NCBI GenBank assembly: GCA_019633425.1
Contig: WSUB01000005.1
Coordinates: 372,001-436,000, forward strand
Direction of reading: 5' to 3'
DNA: 64,000 bases
From: Tulasnella sp. 424
Lineage: Eukaryota > Basidiomycota > Agaricomycetes > Cantharellales > Tulasnellaceae
Of this stretch, positions 1 to 13,258 are shown one piece after another. A program made the translations under genes and the position numbers. Numbering within the stretch: the first letter of the stretch is position 1; each line of letters starts with the position of its first letter. Below the pieces are notes generated by a model. The model worked only from the letters and a program-made list of their open reading frames with translations, did no database searches and was not told the DNA's origin.

Positions 1-10
1 GACGACTCAC

Positions 11-1543
11 CATGAATCGACCATCCCACTCTCCAGTCATCCGTCCAGGCGTCCACCGGTACTTCGGTACATCGACCGACTTCGTCATGGACACAAACGG
101 ATCCCTACAACCCACAAGCCGAGCCCACTCGTTATCCCACCTCCTTGAATCGACAGTACACGCGAACTTGAGTCGCATATAGTCGGGGGTATACGCGTCT
201 CGCGCGTAGCGTCCAGTGCGATAGTCGACGAACGGTGGCAAACCAGCGCGGGTGTCAGCGAGCGTCGTCGCAGACGGGAAGAACCCTTGCGAAAGAGCGG
301 AATTGATAAGCTCTTCAGGAGTCACCTGGGCAACACCTTGCTGGAAGACGGGAAGACGATCTTCGCGAGCGAGACAGAGCTGGACGGCCGCGTGGTGCAG
401 CAGTGGGAACGAGAACTCGACGCCATCAAGGCCATTAGTGCCGTGAGAGGAATAATTATGGGTGCCGGCGGGAACGGATAGGTATCCTCCTGGGATAGCG
501 GTGCTTGAGGGACGAGGACCGAGAGGGATGAGATCGTTGGGCGAAGGGGAAGGGTCAGTCAGGACGAGTGGGGACGATGCGAGGTTGGTTGGATTGGAGG
601 GTGACGAGGGCACTGCGAGGGGTAGGATTGGACACGACCATGGTGCGAATGTGTTGGCGTACTAGAAGGAGAACGACGACGGAGAGGTTAGTAAAAGGGA
701 AAAAAAAATAAGGAAAGAAAAGAAGAAAGTGCAATGCCAGACTGAGGCAGGCGAAAGGGGGCACGCACCTGGAACACACCCAAAACGAACGGTGTAATCA
801 AATAATCGAAATTTATTCTCAGCTCGTTTGGCTCGGCGATGCAGTTATCTGTTGATAGAAGCAAGCGAGGGGTTGGTGGGGGTGAATGTCAACTTCCAGA
901 ACGCGTGGACTCGAGGGAGGATGACGACTAATGAAGATGGGGGGTGTAGTGGCAGGGGTGGGGTAGAGCGACGGGACTCACAGTAATCAAGCGTAAACCA
1001 GCACAACCATAGCCACAACGCGAGCTCCTCTCCCTCTTCAGGCATTTCCGGACGGTATCTCTTGTTGCAGAGCCAATTCTGCTTGAACTGGTCGAGATAC
1101 TGCATCACGTTGGCGTATTGTAGGAGCAGCCTGGCGTTTCCCCCGTCAGATTCGATGAACATGAGGTAGAGCGTCATTAGGTCTTCCGAGAGATGGGCTC
1201 TGGGATACTGTCTTGGACTCCAAGCATATCCGCTTGCGGTGGAAAGCCTCCGTACGCGGGAGATACACGTCCAACGACGCTTGAGTTCATGGGTGAGGGT
1301 GGGTGCGGTAAGCTGGGACGCGGGGAATCGACGGTGCAATGCTGAGGTGTCGAATGTACGTCGAAAGATTTCAGCGTAGAGATGAGGATTGGATTGTGGC
1401 TCGAGAGCAGAGTAGAATGAGGGAGATGTTGCGAGGAGAGGAATGAGATCCTTTGGTGGTCGTGGGGTGGTCGTCGTGGATGGGGATGGAGTGGCGAGAT
1501 GGAGAGCGATGAGCTGGATGAGTTCTTGCGGTAGCGAGTCCAT
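11..1543 (-). CDS. F-box-like protein, paralogue A (3' end beyond window)
   Basis: Exons 1543-982, 848-769 and 661-11 give 431 residues in one open frame. A GTGAGT donor at 10-5 shows that the gene continues past the left edge. The protein starts MDSLPQELIQLIALHL, an F-box-like helix of the kind that binds Skp1 in SCF ubiquitin ligases. A helical region with HELKRRW follows, and later a WARL segment. The ATG at 1543 is chosen because upstream in-frame sequence is not protein-like. The gene at 19373-21997 matches it throughout (HELQRRW, IENDGKNW, DADWARL), and all three visible introns lie at the same places and phases (1, 0, 0). The F-box assignment rests on the N-terminal pattern only. No substrate-binding repeat is recognisable, so the target is unknown. 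Confidence 0.75.
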
Positions 1544-4500
1544 GGCTAGTAGCGAGAAGGGGAGGAGGAGTCGCGAGAGGAGAGAGGGAGGGGGGAGAGG
1601 TGAGCACTTGGGTGGGATGGCAATAATTATACCTTTGACGCGTTTCCGGTCTCGGCGCGGAGATCGAATGAGGGAGAGCGGGGACCAACAACGTGGGTTC
1701 GCTTTTGCCACTTGAATCTCCGCCGTCGACCTCTTTTCTCCTCGAGATGAGATGCGCGTGTCTGTATGGACAACAAACAGTCTGCGCGCGTCGTCCCGAT
1801 GCTGCTGCCAGATCCAGCGACACAATTCCCGATCGCCCTGCCCACATGCCACAACACAAAATCTCATTGGTCAACATCTCAGACGGCGGCGGGCGATGAA
1901 ATGTCAGATTTCAGGACACCTCTCCCCGATCATCGTCGGTGGAGGTCTCTTCAATATTGGACAATTGCATTCTCAACTGAACCCATCTCCGTCGCCATCC
2001 GCACGGAGAACTCCTTTTCAACCACTATCTCATCCGCCGAACGAATAAGACATGGTCTCTCATATAATTATCCATTCTTCTCTTCGAACGTCCGCGGTCA
2101 TCTCCACTCTCAGCCTCTCCGTTTTACCTCCCATCGTCTTTCCTCTTTCACTCGTATTTTCCCGTACTCGTGTCTCGCCGTTCGTACCTATACTTTCCCC
2201 TCACTTACTCGTAATCAAATCTCGCGAAATACCCTATTTACAAGAGCCGCGATTGTCGAAATAATCCGATCCTCCCCGACACGTCATCCCCCGCGCGAAC
2301 AGCACCATGTACTTGCCCGAAAAAGAGGGAAGCTAACCTAAAGGATATCTCCATTTCCCCCACCACCCCCCCCTCTCGAGCTTGCGCTTGCGAAGATCCA
2401 AGAGGCACCAGTAACCCAAAAAGCAACCTGCCCGCTTTCTTACCCTGATTAGGCAACTCTTGCTCGTGTTTTTGGTTTTTCCTTTCCAAATCGCTCTCCT
2501 CTTTACCCAAAGTCCCTGCCAGAACCTTTGCCTTGGGCCTTTTCCGCTTCTCGGGCGGGGGCCTCGACCGAGCTCCTTCGTAGAATCCCACCACGCGTGC
2601 ACCCTAGGCTTATGGGGAGGTTCCTCTTGAACCTATCGGCTTTCGCGGGGGAGGAGATTCCAACAGGTCCATTTTGGCCTAACGAACCGAGCTCTTCCCT
2701 TCAGATCTGAGCTCGAAGCTCGTGCTCGGCCTATTCCGAGCGCTCGGGAGAAGGAAAGGAAGGCAGAAGAACGAGAAAAAAAAATCGCGTCGTGCGAAAA
2801 TCCGAGCAACGGCGGCGGGTGATGTCGCTCTCGCTGCTGCTGCGAGGGAGATCTCCTCCGACGGACGGCCCGGCGTTGCAGCCGTTATGGGCCTAACGTA
2901 ACCTACCTACGAAACTGCCCTTGAACTCCACCCATTCAGTAAAAACGTATACTACAAGTCTTGGATCCTTTCCCTTGGACGTCTAGCCAAGGCTGGAGGG
3001 GCCAAACCTTCCCTGCAGTTGTCCTGACGGGAATCTTTGGCAGGGAGAAAGGAGCTTGGTGGCGCCCTCGATGGCCTGGACTTTCGGCGTCTCTTAGCCC
3101 ATCGGACGAGCAGCACACAAGAGCCAAAAGAGGGAAGAGAGGGTCGACAGAAAGTCTCAATTTACAGCAGCCCTGCGGCCTGGCAGCCAGTTCACCACTT
3201 TGGGATCACACAACCGGTTGGGGCCCACCTGGCGGACTCATGCATCGTGCTGCCTGTCAGACTAAAAGTAGGGAGTCAGCATTCAGCGGCGGACTTAGAG
3301 GTCTGTACGGAATCATTTTCCAGGACAGAGGAATCTCTAGACCATGAACCTCGTTTCGTTTCCCCCCCTTCTGAACATTGAATTTTTCTCCGTGGAATGT
3401 CTGGTAGATGTGCGTGTCATAGTCTATAGGCCTATCGCCAAGCCTATTAGTCCTAGCAAACGATGCCTTTTCGCCGCAGCTGCCTGACTGGGAGCGCCTC
3501 TCCGGGTGTCCTGGGAAAACGACGTCGACCGTGCTGGTGGGTTCCCCTGTCGCTCCTGCGCGATTCGCACTCCTCGCCCTTTTCCTTCCCTTTCTCCCCT
3601 TACGCTGTCGGCTAGTCCCGACCTTCTCCCATCCCTGCGGCAATTCCTGCTTTTCGCTCTCTCCAGTCCCTTGCCTCCCCCTTCAAACGTAAATTGCTCT
3701 CCAGTGGTAGGCGCCATACCCGTGGATCAGGCGTGACCGTGTCAACATATGAGGACCCAGCCAGCTTCCCTTCGCCACAGAGGTTCTATGCCACCCTTTA
3801 CCTTTTATGTTATTTATTGAATTTTCTCTTTGTATTTGTATTTATTTCCCTTCTTCATGGATTTTACTTGGAAAGGAAATCACGGACAAGTCTCGCTACC
3901 CACGCTCCTCAGCATGCCTTAGGTCCGAAGAAGTGCAATGACAGCTAGCCAACGGTTGGTGTTCTTCTTTCTGCTTCACGTGCAGCGGGTAGCTGGAGGC
4001 CCCCAATTTCGAAGTTCTTCTGGAGCCGTAGCTTGTTTCTCGATCCAAAGTCCGACGTACCGTGCTGGTGAGCGTCCCCCCACCTCATTTGGGTTTGGCT
4101 AACGTGGCATATTTTCCGCTTTATAACCATCTCATTCTACAAGACAGCCGGTAACGTTGCGGAATCAATTTCTCGATGCCTGGGCTGGGCTTTAGAGGAG
4201 GTTGTACCCCCTCCCCTCCTTTCGTCATCACTTTTTTTTCGTTCGCGGCCCGGACCGACACAGCCGCAAGGTCGTAGCCAGTCAGAATAACTATCGGACC
4301 CACAGCGTGGCATTATCCAGAGGATTGTCCGCCTTCAGCATAGCGTTGAACTGAGACGGGCCACCAGATCTGACGCGATCTTTGGCCCCAAGGCCAAGAT
4401 CCACGGCCTGCTCGAGCTCACTCTATCACCAGACCTAGAACAGTGCACGTACCCTCTCGTATAAGCTTCCCTTCGACGTTGTCTGGCTTCAAAGGTCTTG

Positions 4501-7500
4501 GCTCTGTCGAGATGATTCGGTTTCCGACTTATCTGCCCAAGCGATCTTTCTTCTTCCTTTCTGATTCCGACTATTCAGCAAGGAAGACCTATCCGCCGTA
4601 AGTGGCGGCTGAATGCAAAGTGTAGATATCTAGAACTTAACCGCAATCTTGGAACCCCATCGTAACTTATCTCCCAGCCAGCCCCTGGGAAAATTCCCGG
4701 GGCTACGGCCAACTTGTTTGCATGAGAAAGTATGCCCTCGGAGAAGAAATCCCGGCAGGCCTCGACCACGCTTTCCCGTTACTTCGAATAGCTGACGCAA
4801 GCACTCCTGGTCAGCATCGCTGGGTGCTACCCTGAGCTTACAGGAGTCTGCCACCCTTTCCTCCACCTCTAGGGAACCCGGAGTTTGCTTCGGGGACTCG
4901 GAGCCGAGAGCGTGAGGTTTTAACGAAGTACAACCGAAAAGCTCAGAGGACCTTACTACCATCCCCGTACCCCTTCGGTCTTCGACCCGAATAGAAGGTC
5001 AGTCCATTGGAGACCGACTCCGAGTGGCCCGGAGACTCTCTCGTTTGACGCCTTTCCTTTTCTTGTCGTCGAAAGGGACGCCTCTAACGGCGAAGTGGGC
5101 AGGACCTCACCTGCTGCCCGTCGTTTGAAGGGTAGGGCTTCTTTCTACACCTCGGATAGTTCAATGCGTATTCTCCGTCCGGCTCGGAATGGTGGCTTTA
5201 TTTTCTCGGTATCGACTATGCCGCAACCTGACTGGCAGTCATGCATGCCGCTAAGGGCTGAAAGAGAGCTTTCTCCGAACCGAAGGGCCTCAGATCCATA
5301 ACTCCGAGATTCGGAAACCCGCAGAGGAATCATCACATCCTTTATTTTCATCCTGCCCGATCGGGCGCTCTCAGGTCAATTAACGTAGTTTATTGCTTCA
5401 GAGACCCCAACCAGGCTCGTTCGGTGGTCCTTCCATCTTTGTCAAAACATCGGTCTTCATACACATGCGCGGGGATTTAAGTGAACCGATACTGAAAAGC
5501 TTTCCGATAATGCTTCTACTTCGCTTAGCACGTAGCTACGTAGAACCTAATTGAATATTCAAACGCGGCTCGTATTGAATTTGGACTGAATACCCTGCCA
5601 TCTAGATATTGAAAGAGTGGCTGGCATATATCCAATCACTTCCCTTCTCTCGGTGGTTCTCACCGAGTCGTGGCGACCTCTGTCTGACGAAGGCTGAGGA
5701 GGCTGTCATATCTAAACTTAGGTTTCGCATACTGCCGGGAGCGTGCAATTGTGGCTGCGGTCGGTAGGCGACGCTAAGAGTGGGCGCGCTTCGAATTCTG
5801 TTCGGCGCTCATTTATCCAGATAGGGATAATAACGAGCAGCAACCTTCATGGTTCGGGGCTGATACCAAAAGTGGAGTCACCAAAATTTCAAATACGCTT
5901 TTCATGGGCAGCAGATTTTCGTGGGCCCATCCCCGGACGGCATAGAAGGCGAGGGCTTGAGCGCTTACTGCACTGGACGGATTGACTACTCCAAAATACT
6001 CTATTTACATCCCCAATCTAGTAAAAAAATCCCCCGGTCTACCCTTCTGGGTGGCATTCAGATATCTCAGATCCTCTCGCCACCCATCAACCAATCCCAG
6101 CCTGTTCACGACGAGGGTGGCGTCACACGGTCACCGGGAATCTCGGGCACTCGTTGCATGCGCAGCGGCCCTGCCACGATAATCCGTACATTTAACTCTG
6201 GCCTCGATTGGCCATCGGCGTCTTTTCGCCCGCTTTCTCTCATCCTCGTTACTAGCTTGGCATTATCTGGGCAGATCTGGGAAATCTTTGGGTGGACCCT
6301 GGCGTGCACGCTGCACCGACAGAGAGGCGTGTCCTGGCTTCCACGGAAGGCGAGCCCATGAAGGCGTTACGTGAACATGTTGGGCCGGAGAATTGCATCG
6401 TGCACCGTGCAGGGACAAAGTGACTGTACCGTGCGGGTGCGTACGCTCAACGACAGTCGCTTTTCACAAAGTTCTTCTTCTCGTCCCCCTCTCTGGCACC
6501 ACCCTAATTCGAATCCACCCAGTGCTTCGATAGTGCCTGAGTGATCGCTCTCGCGTTGAAATTCTCATTTTCAAGGGAAGACGTTAATCTCAGGCTGCCC
6601 CCCGTGGGCATACGTTCATTTCGTAGAGTTAGCTTCGTAGAATCGTGACTCTGAAAAGACTTCCGACACTCTGATCGAACAATTACGCACTTGGTCCTGT
6701 TTTAGCGCCGGCACGATTTAATTTTCATTTTCGACTTCCCCCTCTCCTTTAGCACAAGCTGTTTTGCCTTGCTTCATTACTTCGTAACACCGGACCAAGT
6801 CCACGTACGTCTAGAGTGCCAAGCTAAGAGGTACCTTCTGGCCCAGGGACCACAATTTTGCGTGATCACCGAATGTCCAAATCAGACATAGTTTACCGAA
6901 GCCTTGCAACTGGCTAGGCGTCGTCTCTATGGTTGAGTAAAGGTGGAAAAGGTTCCGAGGAACGATATCGGGGACTGATTGCGTCTTGCAAAAGGGCCGA
7001 GACGGTGCAGATCAAAGACGCCCCCATCAGCTGCATAGAGCTTCGATTAGAGCTTCGGCTTCGACTGTCCAGTGTGGCTGATGTGAGCAGACGCAAGCAT
7101 TGTAACCTTGCGCCACCCAGCACTCTGACCGATATCCCCTGCGTGGACGAGAACAGGGTGAACGATGCCGGCAGTTTTCTCAGCGAACACGTAGTGCAGC
7201 GCGCTTCTCTTCCAACCATAAAATTCGGCGTTCTAACACGCCAAGGCTCGACGTTATGGCAGGTGAAAGACCGGTCATACGGCAGCTAACTTGAGCTGAG
7301 CCGGTATTTGGTACGTGGGCTGATATCAGCCAATTACATGGATGTGTGCCCAACCGCAATGCCACAACTCAACCTTCTCATTTCCGCAATAAATCTACCA
7401 GATGACGGGACGCCGATGCCCGCCTTACGACACTTGATGGGTTCATTCAGACCAAAACGACGGTATTCGTTGTCGTAACGCACTCAAATTTGGCGGAGCT

Positions 7501-10500
7501 TGAATCGAAATAGAAAATCCCAGCAACGTCCTCACTTATGGGATCCCGTTCCTTTCTGTTTCCGTACAACACGGCAATTGGCAAGCCGTATCTTCATTCT
7601 CGGAGTTTTAAATCGCCAACCCTACCCATCGCGCTATCACCCTGGCGGCATCTTAGAGCTAGTGTTGCCGCGGAGTGCCATCCCACGGAACTTATTGCCT
7701 CCCCAGGAACAGGTTTTCACCGTCTCCTGACCAATCAGGTTTTCCAAAACATCAAAGTGTTCGAAGGACTTCGCTTCGTTTCCCATTACTTAGAGCCCAG
7801 TCTCTACTCTTCCATAACAGCTGCCCGCAATTTATCCCTGGAAAACTACCATGAATAGACGGGTCTTGCTTTGACTGGGGTCCGTGAGGTGCCAAGCGAT
7901 TACTGGTCAAAGGGTTCTTCTACCCGGTGCTTTGGGATGTGATCCTGAGAATTCAAAATGTGTGGGTTATGGGAAAAGGGAGTCATGACGCACTAGGCCG
8001 CCACATATGACGTCGACAGAGCCGAGCCCTTTACCACTCCGAGTTAGCTTCTCTACCAGCCGAACGTCCGGCCGGGGGATGGCCTGGTCACTATGAAAAA
8101 CTGCGGGGACCAATGCCGTCTGATTACAATATCATCAACGAAGCGACCATGATGATCCTTAGCTGAACTGTACTTGCTGTGGGGGAGCAGTTGTTCAGGC
8201 GGCATGTTCTGCGGTGTCACCTGGCTTACACAGTTGAAAGATATCACAGTTTCGGAGGAGATTCCGTGCGATTCTTCAACAGCTACTCAGTGACTATATA
8301 GTATTGATTTCGGCGCTTGAAATCCATCGGAAGTGAATTCCTCGCGGAGCCCTAGCAGCTTCTCTCAGGCTGCGTCGCTAGGCCCACAAATTCTTTGCCA
8401 ATTCCAGCCCATGACCATTTCCCGAGCTATGTCTTCACAGAATTGACGCCCGAAGTGCAAGAAGTAATAGTAGAAGGCCTCGCTTTCCGAGAAATGAAGA
8501 CGACAATCTCGGCTGGATCGCGGAGCGGCCCCACCTTCACTTAACGAAACTCGGCACACTTATCTGGGGATTTTAGGTTTCCTTAACCAAGCATATACTG
8601 GCCTGTAGGTGGTTTGTCTCTTTCGAATAGTTTCTTGTGAGTGGTGTCAGAACAGCCTCAGCAATTCGGGCAGTCCCAGGAGATCGGCCTCGAAGTCTTT
8701 CGGAGCAGAACGACGAAGTATCAAGGGTATCAGGATGCCTGATCACATAGAACAATGCCATTTCGAGACTTGGTGATACTCGGTATTCTCCAAAGCTTGC
8801 TCATCTGGCCACTGCAGACTATCCCTTTTCGTCCTCCGGATAGTGGCTTATCGACCTGGGCTCGTGGTCCACGTTTTATGCACGACCAATCAGCGCCAGG
8901 CCTCCACATTATAGGGCCAAATAGAGCACAAAGCGCCGCTAAATATATTTCGGTTGTCCCTTCGACATAACGCCGCTAGGGGCGGTGATCATCCGACGGC
9001 TGGGCGGCAGGCTCGGGCTCCAATATCCCGACAGTAAGATGCTCCATGGCAGCTCCAGCGAATCTACGCGTCCTTTATCGCTCTCGTCCGTTGGAGAACG
9101 CGGCATCTGGGCGAGGACAGCGGGAGACGCAAGGCCGAGGTTACGGGTGTGGTCGAGAGAGGAGATATTCCTCATATTATGAGCTAAATAAGACCAAGAT
9201 CTTGAAAAGATCTGCTTTTTTTCTACAGATTTGATATTTGTTTCAGTTCACCGACCCTTCAGAAGTCGCACTTCCATCAGGGGCTGGGCCTGGCAGGCAT
9301 CGTGGCTAGCGCGAGACTCAGGCAATGGAGTCTCACCTCCAAGTGAATTGCATATCGTACATAATCGAAAGAGTTTGATTTGATTTCAGTGATCGAAGAA
9401 AATGCCCTCAATTTGGACTTTGAGTTCACCAGAATCCGCTCTAGGGCCCGGCATCGTAGGGTAAGCCACGTTGTAAGCGAATATGCACCCGCGAGACTAA
9501 CTAAACTGGACTCTATTCAGATGTTATTTTGAATATCTCCTCCGTTGTCGGAGGTCCTTGGCACTCGTCGGTGAGGGCCGTGAGGGTAAAGTAACCAGCA
9601 TGAACAAACAAGATTAGGTAATGTTTGCGCTTTGACCTTTTGATCCAGTGGCTGGGATGTCGCTCCACTTCCGGTCATGGAGCAACAGCCAACACCTTTG
9701 ACCCTAAGACAAACGGCAGGTTTGAGATGAAAATACTAACAGATTCGTGACCTCCTTGATGCCTCCCGTTCACGGTTGGTTCAACATGCCAGCTAAGTGA
9801 TTCAGCGGGTCTGGGTCTCCGACTGGCATCTCTGGAGCTTCGTAAAGATTCAAACGGGGCATGGCTGGACGGGTCAAGGGCACTAATACAACAAACAAAG
9901 GCACATTGCTCAGTGGGTGCAGGGGTTTGAAAGATCGCCCCGCAGTGGTACATTGCTCAGGCACTTTCAACTTGAAACACTTACCCGAGTGTTTTCCGGA
10001 ACTCCGGCCGTCGGTTGTCCCGGGCCACAGGTCATTTTCTTTGGAGCACCAGCAGGAACGGCTACACCCTCACGTTTTTCGCTCACCTCATAAAAGACCC
10101 ATTTTCAATTTGGTCGACCCGTTGTTGTTGGCCGGCTGGATGCGGCCGGGCAGATCCTCCGACTGAATTCGGATCGCCGAGAAACATTGTAACCCCAACA
10201 AGACGCATTTCTAAAACACAAATATTCCTTCTCGATTACCCGGGTCTTCCACATTGATTAGCATGATCAGGAAGCCGCTCGTGGTCTAGGGCATCACGCG
10301 TTTGGGGTGATTGGGGTGATCCTCCTTGCTTCCCCGCCAGTCCCGATCCCGTCTCTATGCAAACGGGCAAACTTGCAGCTGCATGCTCTCCACGTTTGCT
10401 CGATTGCATTGTGAAGTGGGACAACTTCAAGGCTAGCTGCAGGGCAACTGGGCGACGCGGGCTGCAGTACTCGCTGAAAGGGGGGCCAATATTGAGCCCA

Positions 10501-13258
10501 AGTTGACCGCCCCTCTTCTGTGGACCGTGCAGTGGGTTACTGTTACGCTATTGGGATTGGCTCTGAGAGCGGAGAACCGGGATCTCGACCTTATTCCAAT
10601 AACCCCTTTCCTTCTCCGCTTCTAGCCCTGTATGCACTTTGCTGAAGGTGACACCGTCAGGAGTACATGGAAGACGTCCGATGAGCTGAAGTCTCTGATA
10701 ACTTACTTACCTCGTCGATGGGGTGTCGTAAGAGTTTCTGCATTTCGTTTCCGTCGACGTCCAAAGCCCCGCGGCGCCGGACTAGCCGAGACATGCCACA
10801 TGCACCAACCTCCCCGCTCCGACTTATCCTTTCACCCCGAGAAGCGTTCTACTCGGAACTTGGAAGCCAGCTTATTTGATTCTGGCAGATGATTCGATCG
10901 CTGGCAAATCGCGCATGACCGCGAGCTGGGGAGACTCTAGCTCCTTTTGTCGAGCTATGGAGTTCCATTCGAGTCGACGGCTCGTATGCTGTCTATAAAC
11001 AACGGAACCTAAAGCTAGAACTGATTCTTAGAAGCTAGACTATGACGGACAAGTGCCTCCTAACGATCATCCGACTCAGCGCTCGGAAATCGCAGTTGCC
11101 GTCCTTTAGGGCAACCTTTCCCACTATCACTTACCCCAAGCTCATGCAGAACATAATGGCTCCTTATGGTCGAACTGAGGCGATAGGCTCCTGTCAGTCT
11201 TTTGAATTTCCACCTCACAGTGGAGCTCTTTGGTTACTCCCGCAAATTCAATAATTAGAACCGCATAAACGACTCCTGCTTCCTTATGCTGCCCCGGTAA
11301 CCACCGGTGTATGTGCCTTCGTTGATGAGCTTGGTCAGTATGCTCGACCATCGGTGCTTTTGCTTCTGTAGGTACAGCCTCGCAAGGGAAGCGCATCATG
11401 ATGGAGAATCAAGCTTCCTTATTTGGCTTTCCTTGCCACGAGGCATCCACATGGTTATCGATCTCCAGTAAGTCGGGTACCGATAAGGAACACGATTCAC
11501 CAGTGTTTTCTCTTGCCTGTTCGGCCGTGGGCGACACGTGAAAAGTTAAGTACCCAAAAAGGCCCCCGGGGTGCAACGTCGTCCGGGCTTCAAGTGCAAA
11601 GTGCAGCGCGCGTCCAGAATAATGGCGCCTGGCGCATAACTCGTGTAAAGGATTTCAAAAAAATAAGAGTATAACTTGCCTCGGATTTGATTGCATTTCC
11701 TCTTGGATTCCATTCAGTATCTCGGCGTTTTTGGTCTCCTGGCCGCGAGGCTTGCCTCAGCCTTTCAAGGTGAAGAAGCTGACTTCGACGCATATGCAGA
11801 GCGGCTAGACGTGCCCACTGAAAATGCGGTTCCCGTCCAGTCCATATACATCATTGAGTTCTCGCAAAAGCATGCAAGCCACTGGCCTGGCAAAGTGCAT
11901 AGTTCCCTTCTAGTGCGAGGGCAAATAAGCCCAGAAGCCGGCAGTCCAGCTGATGTGCAACGACACAGTGCGTGGATTCCCTGCGTCGTTAATTTCCACC
12001 TAGTCGTGCCCCATCCTCGACTTCGTTCCTTAATTGGCTGTCCTCTATACTCTGTTTAGTCGGTCATATACACAGCGTTCGAGGTCGTTCGTGCATGTTA
12101 ACATATCCGTTTCACGCCTCCGAGCACTTCCTCCTACCCAACGCCTAACCTTGGCTCGAAAGCTAGCTCAGTCTAGGGTCAATTTTCCGACGTGAGCCTC
12201 GCCTCACGTTCAGTAACTTCTTCAACGCCCGCCCGCCGCTGACGCTTCCTAGGAAGCCCGCTCCTCTGGAGCGGAGGTCCGCCAACCGCCAACACCCAGG
12301 GAGGACTCACCGAGAAGAACAGCTTGCCGTACTCGGAGACTCCACCCCGCCTCCACAGCTTCCCTGATCCAGACGTGATGTTGTCTTCGTCCTTAAGCGA
12401 TACTAGGCAATGCGTCCCAAGTCGGTTGGACTCTTCCCTTGATGCTGAGAGCCCCAGGCCAATCGGGATGCCCACCCGATTTCAACAGCCTCAGCGGTAA
12501 GATTGTGGCTTACTGTGTTTGGCCTGTGCGGACCGGTGGCAGCTTCTGTCACTCGTTCGAAGTTCTTCCTACGAGCCCGCTTGCATGCACAAACTCTCCT
12601 TCTCCTCAGGTCAGCCAGTTCGATCAAGACATGCTTACTTCTGCCCAGCTGCTCTAATTTGTGTCGGGGCCGCTCGCATCGGGGTTTGAGTAAGCGGTGG
12701 CTTGTTTGAACAGGGAGGGATAAAGACTAAGCGACGACCCTTGAGGCATTCAAGCCTGAACGCGGGAAACGCCGAAGGTCACTTCACCTATCTCACTGCG
12801 TTCACGAGGTTCTGGAACCTTACTCAACCAGTGCTGAGTACACTAGTCAGAATAAACTGCTGCCGATCTTCATAGTACCGTTTACTCGGCATTACACGCC
12901 AATATAGTGGTAATTTTGCCCGGGAGCCTCGCCTTTCACAATCCTCGACTAACTTAGTTGCAATACCGTTCGGGACATAGTGCACCCCCCACCCCCAAAA
13001 GTCCCAGTAAATAAACGTGCGTCGCATCCATGAAAAGGCGTGATGTATTTTTTCGTATAATAAGACGTAGAGAAAACAACTAGTGATCCCATTCGTGTAC
13101 ACGTGGACGACAAACCCCAATCAGCAAAGCACGCCGAGAACGGCGGAAAATAAACAGCAAATGACCACACCAAACCAAGTCCATCAGGGCTTTTGAGCTA
13201 TACCCGGTATAGACAGTTTTTAAAGTAACGTCGACGGGTCTCGTGACCTTCCACCGCC
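1544..13258. other. 11.7 kb stretch with no supportable gene
   Basis: All open frames here are short (up to about 190 codons), overlap on both strands and lack recognisable motifs. No chain of splice-linked exons like those of the neighbouring genes could be built. I saw no reverse transcriptase, integrase or transposase motif, no tRNA-like B box and no obvious tandem array. Base composition looks mixed, with CpG common, so there is no visible RIP-like loss. The first few hundred bases hold the promoter of the 1543 F-box gene. The rest may be old, decayed transposon sequence or a heterochromatic spacer; that is inference. Confidence 0.6.

Noticed and set aside
1766..2341. 191-codon plus-strand open frame upstream of the left F-box gene
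   Set aside because: Composition is low-complexity, there is no recognisable motif, and no splice-linked partners exist.
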